Source: Zygnema cylindricum (taxonomy: Eukaryota > Streptophyta > Zygnematophyceae > Zygnematales > Zygnemataceae). Taken from it: a DNA stretch of 64,000 nucleotides. Below are positions 46,501 through 57,445 of this stretch, piece after piece (positions within the stretch are counted from its first letter, which is position 1; every line of letters begins with the position of its first letter). A model generated the notes under the pieces. That model was not told the origin of the DNA and searched no databases. It worked only from the letters and a program-made list of their open reading frames with translations. The stretch covers positions 1-64,000 of the forward strand of contig JBBHKE010002572.1 of the NCBI GenBank assembly GCA_037447655.1. The letters run 5' to 3'. The translations under genes were made by a program, and so were the position numbers.

Positions 46501-49500
46501 ATCCCTGCCATGAAACGGTTTTACGAGGGTTTTACAAGTGCGAAAACAATTGGAATAGGTTTAATGTGTGAAAACAATTGGAATAGGTTTAATGTGCGAA
46601 AACAATTGGAATAGGTTTATTGTGCGAAAACAATTGGAATCGCTATATATTGTTACCTCGCACAGTATGCATACCATGGGATCCTCCGTAGAGTACATGT
46701 ACTGTGCGGGAGAACAATAAATAGGGTATCCAAATATTTTTGCACGTTAAGCCTAAGAGGTTTACAAATGTTCATGTTTATTTGTCTATAGCATTGGTGG
46801 TCCATGAGAGCTTATTAGGACTCAGATGCAGAAGCCAGCTAGTTTGTTTATTTTGTTTATTTTGAAGAAAAGACAATCCATCAAACTATTTCTTACAGCA
46901 TTAAGTTAAAACACTTAATCAAACTAAGTTTTTACGCCAGTTGGAGAAAAAACACTTTATCACTATTTTTTTTCACTTGAAGAAACAACACTCTTATACT
47001 CTGTCACCTGATAGCTTATTTGGGGCGGGCACGTGGTTTCAGTTCAACGCTATCAATCAGTTGGAGCTTGTATGTCGAGCTCATCAACTGGTTCAGGAGG
47101 GATTGAAGTACATGTTTCCCGACAGAGGTCTTGTTACGGTGAGGAACGATTTTTGACTTGGAGGTCTTTATTGGTTAAACAAGTGTAGTTGTAATTTTCA
47201 ATGCCCCTCTTTTGGAGCTCATTCCAGTCACATTGGTCAAATGAACTGGCTATTCTGTTTGAGTTTATCACAACCACCGCCTACATTTCTGTCTAGTCCA
47301 AAATGTCAAAAAAGCCTGGATACAGCATTGTCCTCGGTTTGATCCGATGGGTGTCAATTAGTGTTGTGTATCGGCAAGAAATTTATCGCAATAACACCGA
47401 TACCGATAGTTATCGGTTATCGAACGGTCAGGGGTCCCGATATATCGCTCCGAGACCAACAAATTCCTTATCGGCGATAAGTGGAAAAAATATAGTACGC
47501 TATATAATACTACTTTATGATATACTGTATTATAATTTTCACTGTATATAGCGTGGCATGCCACGTGTAACAATCTGTTCCGTACTCTGTGTAACGGAAT
47601 AACGGCGGTTCAGTACGACGGAATAAACCGTACAACCGTACGGTTTGAACTGTACAATTATCGCCGATAGCTATCGGTACCGGTGTTATTACGATTATCG
47701 GTTTCTATCGGCGATAACACTGGCGTCAATATATCGATTATCGGCAAGCCAAAAAAAGGTACATATCGATTATCGGCAAAACCTTGCCGATACTCTACAC
47801 TAGTGTCAATGTCTGTTTATTTGTCCTTTAGAATGAGTTGCTGTGAGCTTTTACTAGCTCAATGAGTACATTCAAAAGTTAGTGAGGTCTCTCATAAGCC
47901 ACTCATAGGGCTTATGGAAGAATGTATTTTGCCTTGAATTTATTTTGCTTTGAATATATTATGTTTTGAATGTATTTCCTTCTATCAGTTGGTAGAATAA
48001 AGGAGGTTGTAATGATTGTGAGGATGAACCAGCCAGAAGTTTACCTGAGGACCTACGAGTCGGCCATAGTGCAATACATCTACACTAAAACGTGAATCTC
48101 TATTAGATGGGCTTTATATTAATGTTATGAATTTGAATCTAGTTCTAAATGACGTGGCTGGTTTTGAACTGTTTAAAGAATTAGCATTAAGGAAAAACAA
48201 TTAGTGTTATTAATGCCTACTTTATGGTCAGAGGGCAAAAAAATTGGTGCCGAATTAGTGTTACGTATTTCACGGTGTAGTCCGTAACTGGGAACTAGCT
48301 TCTGTTGAATGAATCTCTCTTGGTTTTATTATGTTGCAGAAGCTATGGGCTTTTAACCTGTGTTGTGAATTTTTGTGGCAGGTTTGGTCAGCTCCAAATT
48401 ATTGCTATCGATGTGGCAATGTGGCATCCATACTCAGCTTCGATGAAAACATGGTGAGTCTTTCTACATCAATTTCTTTACCAGAAGAGATGGTCAATAT
48501 GTCATTGATAATTTCTAGAACTGTACTGTGCTAACGCATTCTGATATAGTTTCAGGATACTTACACATACGTGATTACTGTTGTTCCTGGCCAGTAATAG
48601 CAGTAACCGTACAGATAGTGGCAAGTAGTACCATTAATCGTGTATGTGTTATTTCCCCTAAAAGTAACACGGAACTCAGTTCGGTTTTATTTCGCACTAC
48701 ACCGCCCGTTAATAGTAGTGTTAATAACACTAATTCGGTCGCGACTGTTTTTGGCCGAAAATCATGCAAGTGTTAATAACTCTATTTAAGGAAGTGGATT
48801 ACAATCTGCCACGTCACCCTACACTAAATTAGTGTTATACATTCTAATGTCACATTTACACGAATAAATCCTTTACTAGCGATGGGCAGTGTAATTTAAT
48901 GAGGAAACAACATGCACGCTATGTCGCGTAACTCCAAATTAGTGTTTCCGGATCTTAATTTCGGGTCACTATTTATAATCCTAAAGCTCAAATAACGATG
49001 GAAGTGTTCAATACTTCTGTGGATAGGGCAGTTACACAATTGGTTTTTGCTCTCGTTACTCTTCAGAAACAATACACTTTAATACGTTTTTGCACGTTTA
49101 TGTTTTACATCTTGATTATCAGAATTAATCTCGGTGAGAAAGTAAATTTTTATAATTCCCATTTTAAAGTTTTTATAGGCCAATCATCTTTTTTTCTTAT
49201 CATCATTTTTTTTTCCTTCGGTACTTGATGAGTTTTTGAAGTTGTGAGCAGTTTAACGGGCCCAGTTTGTTTGCTTGCTTTTTTCTATGGCGTTGCTGCC
49301 TTCTGTCAATACGCATTTTGGCTACATTGTTTAGTGCTTACGTACTGTCATTTGTTTGCTTGTATACTTTCAGTATCCGATTGGATATTTGTATGTTTGT
49401 TACAAACGTTATTTTGGCCTTATCTGTCAGATCGTGCTCAACATAGTTCAGTAGTAGTTCCATTCTGTTCCGTAGTTCCGTGTTCTGTTCTGTTCCGCAG

Positions 49501-49862
49501 TTCTGTTCTGTATTCCAGTTCCGTTCCACAGTAATTGTGTTTGTTGTTGTTGTATGTGCAAAAACAATTGGAAACGTAATATACAGTTACCCCGTACTTC
49601 ACGTGTCCTATATAATAATACTGCATAATACTCATATAGTAATTATGAGTAATTAATTGCATCTTTTGTATTTAGTTGCTTTCACACATTTGAACTACCT
49701 GTTAATGAAACCGGGACATTGTTTGATCTTTTTAATTTGACACTGATGGGAGGTTGGGTGATGGTTCTCCCTCGACAGGAGAGGAGTGTGAAGTATTTTA
49801 AAGAGACGGAGGAGAACAACAACATGATGGCTCCCAGAGCCGCGGTACCGTACTTCCTGTAA
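40590..49862 (+). CDS. FYPP: PP6-type Ser/Thr phosphatase catalytic subunit (FyPP), 11 exons
   Basis: Metal-dependent protein phosphatase of the PPP family; plant FyPP/PP6 acts with SAPS-type regulatory subunits and, in Arabidopsis, in auxin transport and light signalling. Exons: 40590-40676, 42243-42389, 43233-43300, 43744-43801, 44638-44748, 45460-45510, 45850-45901, 46403-46494, 47043-47138, 48382-48453, 49779-49862. All introns GT-AG, phases agree, 918 nt, 305 aa, the normal size. Metal-binding motifs GDIHG, GDFVDRG, GNHE and VHGG are intact. PP6 rather than PP2A or PP4 is indicated by DLDQWI near the start, [20 protein letters not shown] and LKYMF. The C-terminus PYFL is the methylation-type tail of this family. 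Introns reach 1.6 kb and carry MITEs, a hAT-like element and tandem repeats. A second copy of the last exon lies at 52112-52195. Confidence 0.97.
41345..41500 (+). repeat. Purine tract in PP6 intron 1
   Basis: GAGGGAGAGGGGGAGG-type sequence, nearly all A/G on the coding strand. Confidence 0.75.
42476..42688 (+). repeat. Pyrimidine tract in PP6 intron 2
   Basis: More than 200 bases of CCCTCCCTCTCCCTCT-type sequence, nearly all C/T on the coding strand, starting about 90 bases after the exon 2 donor. Confidence 0.85.
44028..44129. mobile_element. Small MITE copy, PP6 intron
   Basis: Left end CTCCCTTAAATAATGTTGTTAAC, right end CCGAAATTGGTGCTATTACC…GATGGGCAGTG followed by TA. Same layout as 26152-26241. 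Confidence 0.6.
46538..46642. repeat. 28-bp tandem repeat in PP6 intron 8
   Basis: Three full units of 28 bp starting at 46538, 46566 and 46594, containing GCGAAAACAATTGGAATAGG, and a partial fourth from 46622. The same core phrase followed by CGCTATATA recurs at about 49555 and 51890 in the duplicated PP6 tail. Confidence 0.9.
47359..47802. mobile_element. hAT-like MITE, 444 bp, 8-bp TSD GTGTCAAT
   Basis: GTGTCAAT flanks the element exactly (47351-47358 and 47803-47810). Termini are TAGTGTTGTGTATCGGCAAG and, in reverse, TAGTGTAGAGTATCGGCAAG. The 8-bp duplication and TAGTG terminus fit hAT transposons. There is no ORF. The interior is full of CGATTATCGG/CCGATAATCG words that can fold on themselves. 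It sits in PP6 intron 9. Confidence 0.9.
48175..48277. mobile_element. Small MITE copy, PP6 intron 9
   Basis: Contains AATTAGTGTTATTAATGCCTAC and CCGAATTAGTGTTACG, ending CACGGTG before TA. The left end is approximate. Confidence 0.5.
48700..48799. mobile_element. Small MITE copy, PP6 intron 10, opposite orientation
   Basis: Starts after TA with CACCGCCCGTTAATAG, contains GTGTTAATAACACTAATTCGG, and ends CTATTTAAGGAAGTGGAT before TA, so it is inverted relative to 26152-26241. Confidence 0.6.
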
Positions 49863-50060
49863 ACGGACCGTCCTTGAACATACACGCCAGAGAGAGAGAG
49901 AAAAAAACAGAAAGAGAGCGAGAGTGAGAGAGGGACACAGAGAGGGCTCGAAAGAGAGTGGGGGAGCGCAAGAGAGGTGGAGGGAACGAGGGAGGGAGAG
50001 AGAAAGAAGAGAGAGAGAGAGAGAGAGGGAGGGGGAGAGAGAGAGGGGAGGGTGGAGAGA
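49416..50060 (+). repeat. Direct duplication, copy A (contains PP6 exon 11)
   Basis: Aligned by eye with 51755-52395: GGCCTTATCTGTCAGATC, the TTCTGTTCTGTTCCGCAG run, CAAAAACAATTGGAAACG, the exon, and the GAGAGAGA-rich 3' flank are in the same order. Most positions match; small indels shift the offset from 2339 to 2333 bp. Confidence 0.93.
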
Positions 50061-50402
50061 GTCTCTTTGGGACTCGGGGCAAAAGGGTTCCGCAGCTATA
50101 CGTGTTTTACATTACGACATGTAACATTGTGTGCCAACTGTTTTCACCATTTTACGATTGCAAGCTACGACTAGCAAATTGTTGACGACAGATTTGTAGT
50201 CTTGTAGTTTTAAAGATAATTTAAGAAATGGTACGCTATTATTGCATGTTATAAATTGCGGCATATTTTGCATGGGTCATGCCAAACACGATATCAACTA
50301 ACTCACCATCACAAGCATTGGCGATGACTAAGTAAAGGTTAGTTAGAAATCTGTGAAAGCAATGATTAACTGAGAATGTTAAGATGTTTGCCATGTTTTT
50401 TC

Positions 50403-51590
50403 CTAGAGGTAGGCAAGTATTATGACCTCGAAGGACTTCGTAAAATCTGAACAGTACATGTGGAGGCTTCTGCACTTTATGCACTGAGGCTTCTCAAGAG
50501 AAAACTGATAAATTTCTTCGCATATACATGCAAACAATGACCCTTCAGATCTCCAGCAATACTGTTCGCCCAACTCACCTTTGCAATTCTCGTGATCGGC
50601 TTGGTTAAACGTTTCAGGTCTTGGCACCAATATCCGGTTGGAATCCATAACATATGCGAACAAGGCGGCAAACATATGGAAAATGGAACCAAGCCCATTT
50701 GTTTTTTTTTAACCCAATCGACAACAACAAACCTTAGGGTTGGATTTTCACAGTCCGGCGGGTTTTGGTGCTGCCACATAAAAGCTTGCATATGTCGTGT
50801 AAAAGTGAGATTGTCGCGATCGGAACCTTGAACCTGTCTGATAAAAAATAATCATATTTTGAAGATTCAAAATCATTGCTTTTGATATGCATTTTAGTTA
50901 AAAGAACCACTTCTATAGTTTTTCTCAGTTTTTTTTGGATTATTCAGGATTTTTAAGAGATTAAGGAATGATACGAAGAGATTTTACCAATACAGCATCG
51001 CTTGCTAAAGTGGAAAGTGTATTTAAGGACTCTAGTTTTTTTCCTTTTCTTGCATACAACGATGTAAAGGTAGAAAAAGATGAGTGAAGCTTAAGAATTG
51101 CAGTTATTGATGAAGCTAGAAGTAGCATATGTTCCATATTGCTCCTACTCCCTCCACTGCTACTATGCTCCTCCCTGAAGACTCTTTTGAGTTCTCTTTT
51201 CCCCTGAAATGTTTGCTTCTACTTAGCAACAATGGTTAGAATAGCTCTAACCCATGCCATGGCAAATTCACAAAAAATAAGAAATAATGACAAGGAAAAA
51301 AACTTCAAAACTCAATTTTCTGAACAGATGATAACTTACCCATGGGGGATGCACTCCTTTCACAGATTTTTTTTATGCGCAAGCCAATCGGAATGCCTGC
51401 CTTTCGGACCTCTCTTTTCAAAAGCTCCTCTCTTTTCAAAAGCATTTCTCTTTTCTGTGAGAATTTCACAGTCTTCCATGTGGGGAGCCAACGGATAGTT
51501 TTGCCCATCTATCCAACCCGGTTTTGATGGGATGGTCGAGGGTGGCGTAATCTCATGTAGGGTGTACATAAGGCTCCACATCTGTATAGT
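50403..51590 (-). pseudogene. Frameshifted plant gene fragment, possibly glycosyltransferase-like
   Basis: Two minus-strand segments look coding. Segment 1 (about 51590-51341) encodes GWIDGQNYPLAPHMEDCEIL, then a frame change at an A8 run, then ICERSASPMG before a GTAAGT donor. Segment 2 (about 50835-50440) starts after TTTTTTATCAGACAG and encodes HQNPPDCENPTLRF, then a frame change at an A9 run, then GLGSIFHMFAALFAYVMDSN and RPETFNQADHENCKG. The HQNPxDC and G-G-S-x-x-H patterns remind me of plant proteins annotated as glycosyltransferase-like, but this is weak. Both breaks fall in poly(A) runs, so decay or homopolymer error are both possible. It lies between the two copies of PP6 exon 11. 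Confidence 0.4.
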
Positions 51591-51754
51591 ACGGCTCCCT
51601 CAGCCTCTTCATCGGAGACAACATGCTTTGTTGTTGTGACTTAAATAGTATTCAGTGTAACCGTATTGAATCTGATAGCCTTGTTGAGTTTAAATGATGT
51701 CTCTATGAACATGTTATCGCTTAATGAATTTTTTCAAGCTTGTTAACTCTATCT

Positions 51755-52395
51755 GGCCTTATCTGTCAGATCATGCTCACAATAATTCAGTAGTAGTTCC
51801 ATTATGTTCCGTGTTCTGTTCTGTTCCGCAGTTCTGTTCTGTATTCCAGTTCCGTTCCACCGTAGTTATGTTTGTTGTTGTTGTATGTGCAAAAACAATT
51901 GGAAACGCTATATACAGTTACCCCGTACTTCACGTGTCCTATGTAATAATGTACGGCATAATACTCATATAGTAATTATGAGTAATTAATCACATCTTTT
52001 GTATTTAGTTGCTTTCACACATTTGAACTACCTGTTAATGAAACTGGGGCATTGTTTGATCTTTTTAATTTGACACTGATGGGAGGTTGGGTGATGGTTC
52101 TCTCTCGACAGGAGAGAAGTGTGAAGTATTTTAAAGAGACGGAGGAGAACAACAACATGATGGCTCCCAGAGCCGCGGTACCGTACTTCCTGTAGACCGA
52201 CCATCCTTGCAACATACACGCCAGAGAGAGAGAAAAAAAACAGAAAGAGAGAGAGAGTGAGAGAGGGACACAGAGAGGGCTAGAAAAAGAGTGGGGGAGC
52301 GCAAGAGGTGGAGGGGAAGAGGGAGGGAGAGAGAAAGAAAGAAAGAAAGAGAGAGAGAGAGGGAGGGATAGAGAGAGAGAGAGAGAGTCGGTGTA
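51755..52395 (+). repeat. Direct duplication, copy B
   Basis: Second copy of 49416-50060, ending in GAGA-rich sequence. Immediately right the sequences diverge. Confidence 0.93.
52112..52195 (+). pseudogene. Duplicated last exon of the PP6 gene
   Basis: 84 nt preceded by the same CTCGACAG acceptor and encoding the same 27 residues as exon 11 ([15 protein letters not shown] to AAVPYFL). The only differences noted are synonymous (AGG to AGA) and the stop (TAA to TAG). It could be spliced to exon 10 instead of the first copy, with an alternative 3' UTR, or be a passive duplicate. Confidence 0.85.
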
Positions 52396-52560
52396 CCTTC
52401 CTTCCTCTCGACAGAAAAACCTGTTGTAAACTAAACTAGGTCGGAAGTAGTGTTGATTCGGTAGTCGGTCAGTTATCCATGTCAAATAAATGCCAGCTGT
52501 CACCACGCCATTCATCCACAATTTAATTTGTTTTTTATTTTAAACATAATATATTTCAGT
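52396..52560. other. Short intergenic stretch right of the duplication
   Basis: Nothing recognised. Confidence 0.3.
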
Positions 52561-52669
52561 ATTGGCCCGGTATCGGCCAATCAGAGGGATTATGGGCTCC
52601 GGGAGGAGAGAATCTGCCGTGATTTTAATTGAAGGAGAGGGAATTTTCAACATGGGTGGCCTTGTCAAA

Positions 52670-52955
52670 TTTATGGGCGAGAGGAGGGCGAGAGGGAGGG
52701 AGAAAAAGAGAGAGAAAGAGAGGGGGAGGGGGGGTGGGAAGGTGAGACGGGGAGAAAGAGGGGGGGAGAGAAGGCGAGGGAGAGGTTGAGAGAGAGTGGG
52801 GAAAATACAGGGGGAGGAGGAGAGAGGTGGGGAGAGAAGAAGAGACAAAAAAGGGATGAAAGAGAGTAAAGGCGAGAGAAGCAGGGGAGAGAGAGATGGA
52901 TAGGGGATAGAGACAGGGAGGGGGAGAGGTAGTGGGCGAGAGGAAGAGGGCAGGT
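52670..52955 (+). repeat. Long purine-rich tract
   Basis: About 285 bases of GAGAGGGGGAGGG-type sequence, nearly all A/G on the plus strand. Confidence 0.85.
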
Positions 52956-53440
52956 AAAATTGTGTTGGTTGCCTTTCTCAAGGCAGTGGCTCTATATAAT
53001 CGGTGGTCCCAAAATAAAATATTATCTTCACAATTATAAATGCTTGTTGGGCAGTATGTGGGAACTTATCCACTCACTCTCGACTAGAAGTGAATTTTTT
53101 TGTACGCAAACTTTGATACTGATTTATGATGTTGAGACGTATAGTCGGCGGTTGTTGTGACATATGTAACTTTCAGTATCGCGACATCATCAGTATCAGC
53201 ATGTTTAAATCCGTACTATGCAAATGTTTTGTTTCGTTAAGCTGTCGCATGGAAAATTCTCTTCGGTTCGGTACATAAAAAGTCTGTAGGAGAGTTTACA
53301 TACTGAATCTTTGTCACTGTATGTTCTGGATTTTGTATGTGCAATTGTGTCCAATGTGTTCAATGTGTCCAATTGAGATTTTGTCCGATATGTATTATCG
53401 TCAATTTACATTTACTTACTAGTTTATACTTAGTACTCTG
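52956..53440. other. Intergenic, nothing recognised
   Basis: AT-rich sequence with no domain-bearing ORF. Confidence 0.3.
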
Positions 53441-53800
53441 TTAGAAAAGCATAATGGTAAAAGATTTCGATACATGGGAGCAAGAAAAAAAAACAGACAA
53501 AAGCGAAACGGAGAAAGAAAAGTACTAGCAAGTGAATAAAGACAGGTCAATTAAAGATCTTGAAAGGGACAACAAGCACGACAAGAAGAAACAAAACAGT
53601 GCATCTGAAAGAAAACTACATCAGAAAACTTAGTTACAAATGAGTTGTCAACATTTGGTAGCTCCTTGGTTGTCTTTCTTTGACCATCTTTCCTCGTCAG
53701 TTTGGAGTGGCCACAAAAAGAGGTTGTGAGGCCGTGGTCCACGGGATTCGGGCTTAGTTGGATGTACATCCAGATTGGTTGGTCCTTCATGTCGACGTTT
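53440..53800 (-). mobile_element. Probable LINE 3' fragment
   Basis: On the minus strand the end CTTTTACCATTATGCTTTTCTAA resembles the LINE tail GGGTTACCATCGTGCTTTTTAA (about 55865-55888). The rest is too diverged to confirm. Confidence 0.4.
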
Positions 53801-53849
53801 CCAACGTGATTTTTTCAGAGATTTTATGGCTGCTCCATCTCAAATTGTG

Positions 53850-55900
53850 TAATCATTCCCCTTTGTGAGGGCTTTCTATTCTTTGACAAGCAGCCTTTCC
53901 TTCTCGGTCGATGGTGATCTCATTCCTCTCTCCTCTGCTAGTGGCATCCGCCAAGGCGACCCTCTCTGCGGACCTTTGTTCGCCCTCGCCGTTACCGGGC
54001 CCTTCGTGCTTCAGCAGCTGCCTTCCCTTTTTGCCTTTTCCCTTCGGTTGCAGATGATACGCACATTATTTGGCCCAGAGAACAATTTGTGTTGGCATAT
54101 GATTTTTTCAAGGAACGTTTAGCCGAATTCAACCTTTCAGGCCAACCGTCAAAGTGTGTTATTTGGTCTCCTCAAGATATTCCACTTTCGTTTACTCCAC
54201 TTACTGGTTTTCAAACCCCTTCTCCCTCCGATAGCATTCGTGTGCTTGGTTGCCCCATTGGTTCCGATACTTTCGTGACCCAATTCCTTCATGACGCTTT
54301 ACAGACAGATTTGGCCCAAGTGGACGACCTTCCTCTCCTTCCCGATCCCTCCAGTTGCTTTTGCTATGTTATCCAAGTGTTTTCCCCACCGCCCTTCTTA
54401 CCTTACTCGTACTTCACCTCCCACCTCGACATTTGTCTCCTCTCTCTCAGCTTTTGACGATGGCCTCATAGACATCTTGCACACTGTGATAAGTCGTGGG
54501 GCATTTGATCGCGAGTCTAGGCCATCGACCCGCATTCAGGCATCCCTCGTTGTCTTCACTGGGGGGTTGGGTCTATTATCGACTGCTCGTGTTGCTCCCG
54601 CTGCCTATTTGGGAATTTGGTTTCTTATAGCCTCTATTCTTGTTTCTCTTTTCTTGGTTGGGGACACCCCCGTTTTAGCTACTGTTATTCCTCGCGTTTC
54701 AGACAGTGTGTTCGCCTTCCAGCGATCTCTATTGGATGCATCACGTTCTCTTCCTGCCCATGTCCTAGTTGATGTGCCAATATTCTCCACCCTTGTTACA
54801 AAATCTATTGAGCGTGTCCAGGAATCGATTTCTGATCGGGTTGTCGTCGCCATTAAATCCGAGCTTCTCAAGACGCTTCCCTCTGATTCTTCGCGTGCCC
54901 GTATTCTTTCTTGTGGTGGACCTGGTTCTTGGTCTTTGCTTTTCGCCACACCTATTTTGTCCACTCTCCGATTTTCACCTGCTTAATTCACCACCGCCCT
55001 CCGATTTTGCCTTGGCCTCCCCCGTCCACCTTTATTTGGCTCTCTTGTTTGTGCATGTGGTCATGTCTTGAGGCCAGATGGTGTCCATTTGCTTCGTTGC
55101 TCCCAAAGGGGAGATCTGATCCTGGCGCAAGATAGTATTCGCGATGCTGTTGCGACTATCGCTTCGGAAGGGGGCTTTTTTGTGCGTCGAGAGGTTTCTT
55201 TTATATTCTTTCACGTCGGATCGATGTTGCTTTGCTTGATGGTGCCCGTCGCATCTTCGGTGATGTTTTTTTGGGGAACCCTACTTCAAATAGAGTTGTT
55301 GGTGAGGCGGCTCGACATGTTGGGGTGGCAACTTGTGATGCCGCTAAGGCGAAAGAGCGTGATTATGCCCACCAGGACCCTATGGATGACATTATTCTGA
55401 TGGCGGTCGAGATCTTTGGTTGTTTGGGCGTTGCACTTGACGAGTTTCTCCATACTTGTGCTCGACGTGCTTTTGAGCACCGAGGACCTGGGAGCCTTCC
55501 TCCTTCGGTCCTTACTTCTTTTTATCGTCAACACTTATCGGTAGTTTTACAACGAGTGCAGGCTTCTATTATCCTCCGATCGGCTGTTGGGGTTATGGAT
55601 TGTCGTCGTGTTCCAAAACTCCCTCAACGTGCTCCCCCAAGCGGGGGGGACTTAAGGGGTTGTTTTTCGTAGATATTTAATGGGTTGGGGTTTTAGCTTT
55701 GGTTTTGTGAGTTGCCATGCTTCTCATTTTGAGTTTGGGTGCTTTTATTTTCCTTGTTGATTGTTTCCTTTTTTTTTTTTTGTGTTTCCATTGCTCTATT
55801 TGTTTTTTATTGTAGTTTTTCAGTTTTGGCCATACCAACCAATTTGTACCCCCGGGCTTAGATGGGTTACCATCGTGCTTTTTAATTTATCCAGCCATAT
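53850..55900 (+). pseudogene. Non-LTR retrotransposon with RT and probable restriction-like endonuclease C-terminus
   Basis: 5'-truncated and broken by frameshifts and a stop. In order: RT motif GIRQGDPLCGPLFALA (about 53945); a second frame with VADDTHIIWP, the catalytic ADD box (about 54045); the RT thumb-like region to 54986, ending in TAA; then, in the same frame, CACGHVLRPDGVHLLRC (about 55045-55100), a CCHC-like motif. After another frameshift (about 55205) come RRIDVALLDG, FGDVFLGNPTSN and AAKAKERDY. The order CCHC, then (P/I)D…D…K…Y, is what I expect for the restriction-like endonuclease of early-branching LINEs (R2, NeSL, Dualen types). The 3' UTR ends near GGGTTACCATCGTGC. Confidence 0.72.
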
Positions 55901-56329
55901 CTTTCCTTTACAGGTTTTGTTTGTATTTCAATAGCCTTATGGACAAGGATCTTCCGCATATTTTTATATCTTGATATTGTAGGGGCTTATGATTTGGGAT
56001 CCGCGTCCTACACTATGCATTGCATTGTTAAACTCTTGTGAACTTTGATGCATGGGGTCCTTCACCTCCCTTGACGCGACATTTCTTTCTATCTAGTTTT
56101 CGGGTGATCTTGTGTTTGTTCCTTCGGTTCCAAAATTCTCCTTCGTTCATCCGGATCTCTTGACAAATAAGTTGTTGCAAGCAAGCCACGTGGGAGAGTT
56201 TTCCCCATTGTAGCAATCAGAGTATTGTGTAAATTGGCGTCATTCGCTTCTAACTCGAGCTTGTAGTTCATGATTAATTTGCACCTCATCGGTTTTTTTG
56301 ATGGTCATTAGAGGGGGAATCTAAATATT
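55901..56329. other. Intergenic, nothing recognised
   Basis: No domain-bearing ORF; possibly old LINE 3' sequence. Confidence 0.3.
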
Positions 56330-56960
56330 TTTGTCCTTTACTTTGATGTTCCAAAGGCTGTTCGTACGGTAGGTTATAATGTTACTTTTTATAGCTTATG
56401 ATTGCACCCTCCCTAATTGTTTAGACCTTCTCTTTTACGATAACCCTTTGTTCTCGACCAACATACTCTCTTTTTTAAATGTTCACTTTTCCTTTAACAC
56501 TAGTCAAGGTGACCCTCTTGGTGGACTTTTAGTTGCCATTACTGGTTATTGCGTCCTTAAGGCTTAGATACTTTTGTTTATCGTCTTCGCTCGTTTGTGA
56601 CTTGACAGCGAACGATACATTTTATCTTCTATCGATCAGATATTGCTGTTATGGATTGGCGACGTTCGTAAATCTCCCTCGGCGTACTCCGAAAAAAAGT
56701 GTACTCCAAAAAGGTTAGGTGTTGAAGGGGTTGTTTTAGGAAGTTTTTTAAGTATGTTGAGGTTTGGTTAGGTGGTTTACGTTTTGGTTAGGCTATTTTC
56801 TTTGTGCTTATTACCTTCCATTTCCATGTGTTAATAGGTCGTATTGTTTTTCCTGTTAGTTTCCTTCCACCCATGTTTTGTTTTCCAGTTTTGTTTTTGC
56901 CTTTCTTTCCTCTATATACCTAGATGGGTTACCATTGTGCTTTCATTACACAAAATTTCC
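56330..56960 (+). pseudogene. Second LINE copy, internally deleted
   Basis: It keeps the RT motif TSQGDPLGGLLVAI (about 56505-56550) but jumps within 100 bases to GCTGTTATGGATTGGCGACG, the counterpart of GGGGTTATGGATTGTCGTCG near the 3' end of the copy at 53850. It ends with CTAGATGGGTTACCATTGTGC like its sister. About 1.6 kb is missing between. Confidence 0.65.
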
Positions 56961-57445
56961 AGTTTGCACTTAGCTGACTGAACTTGTTAGTTGTAGCCAC
57001 CAACTTATGATCTATGGCATTATGTGAATGCTACCCCGGTCATTGAAAAACTGTATTTTGCAAAGATGTAGATGTCGATGACATCGCGATAATTTGAGAG
57101 AGAAAAAAGACCAACATGTCGATCATCATGACCCCTAAGAAAAACATAGTCAAAACTGTACGAAGTTAATTTTTTGTTTGATGATACAACATTAGTACAA
57201 TAGAAATATAGTTTGCACTTTTAGGGAGCGATGACGCCTCAGCTGTTTCAGCGTCCCTTGTTGAAACAAGCGTCCGAGCTTTAAGAAACATGAGACTGAC
57301 GTCGTCGGAACGTAACACCACCGTTGTTTACATGTATCGGGATTGCAAATGGGTATTCAGCGCTACGCTCACTTTTGTTTTCCTACGGTAATGATTGTAC
57401 AAAAAACTGGTATTGTTGGAAGTACAAACTAGGCTCGTTAAAGTT

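Noticed and set aside
49924-50185. Arg/Glu-rich ORFs after PP6 exon 11
   Set aside because: Open only because of GAGA repeats; no start context or domain.
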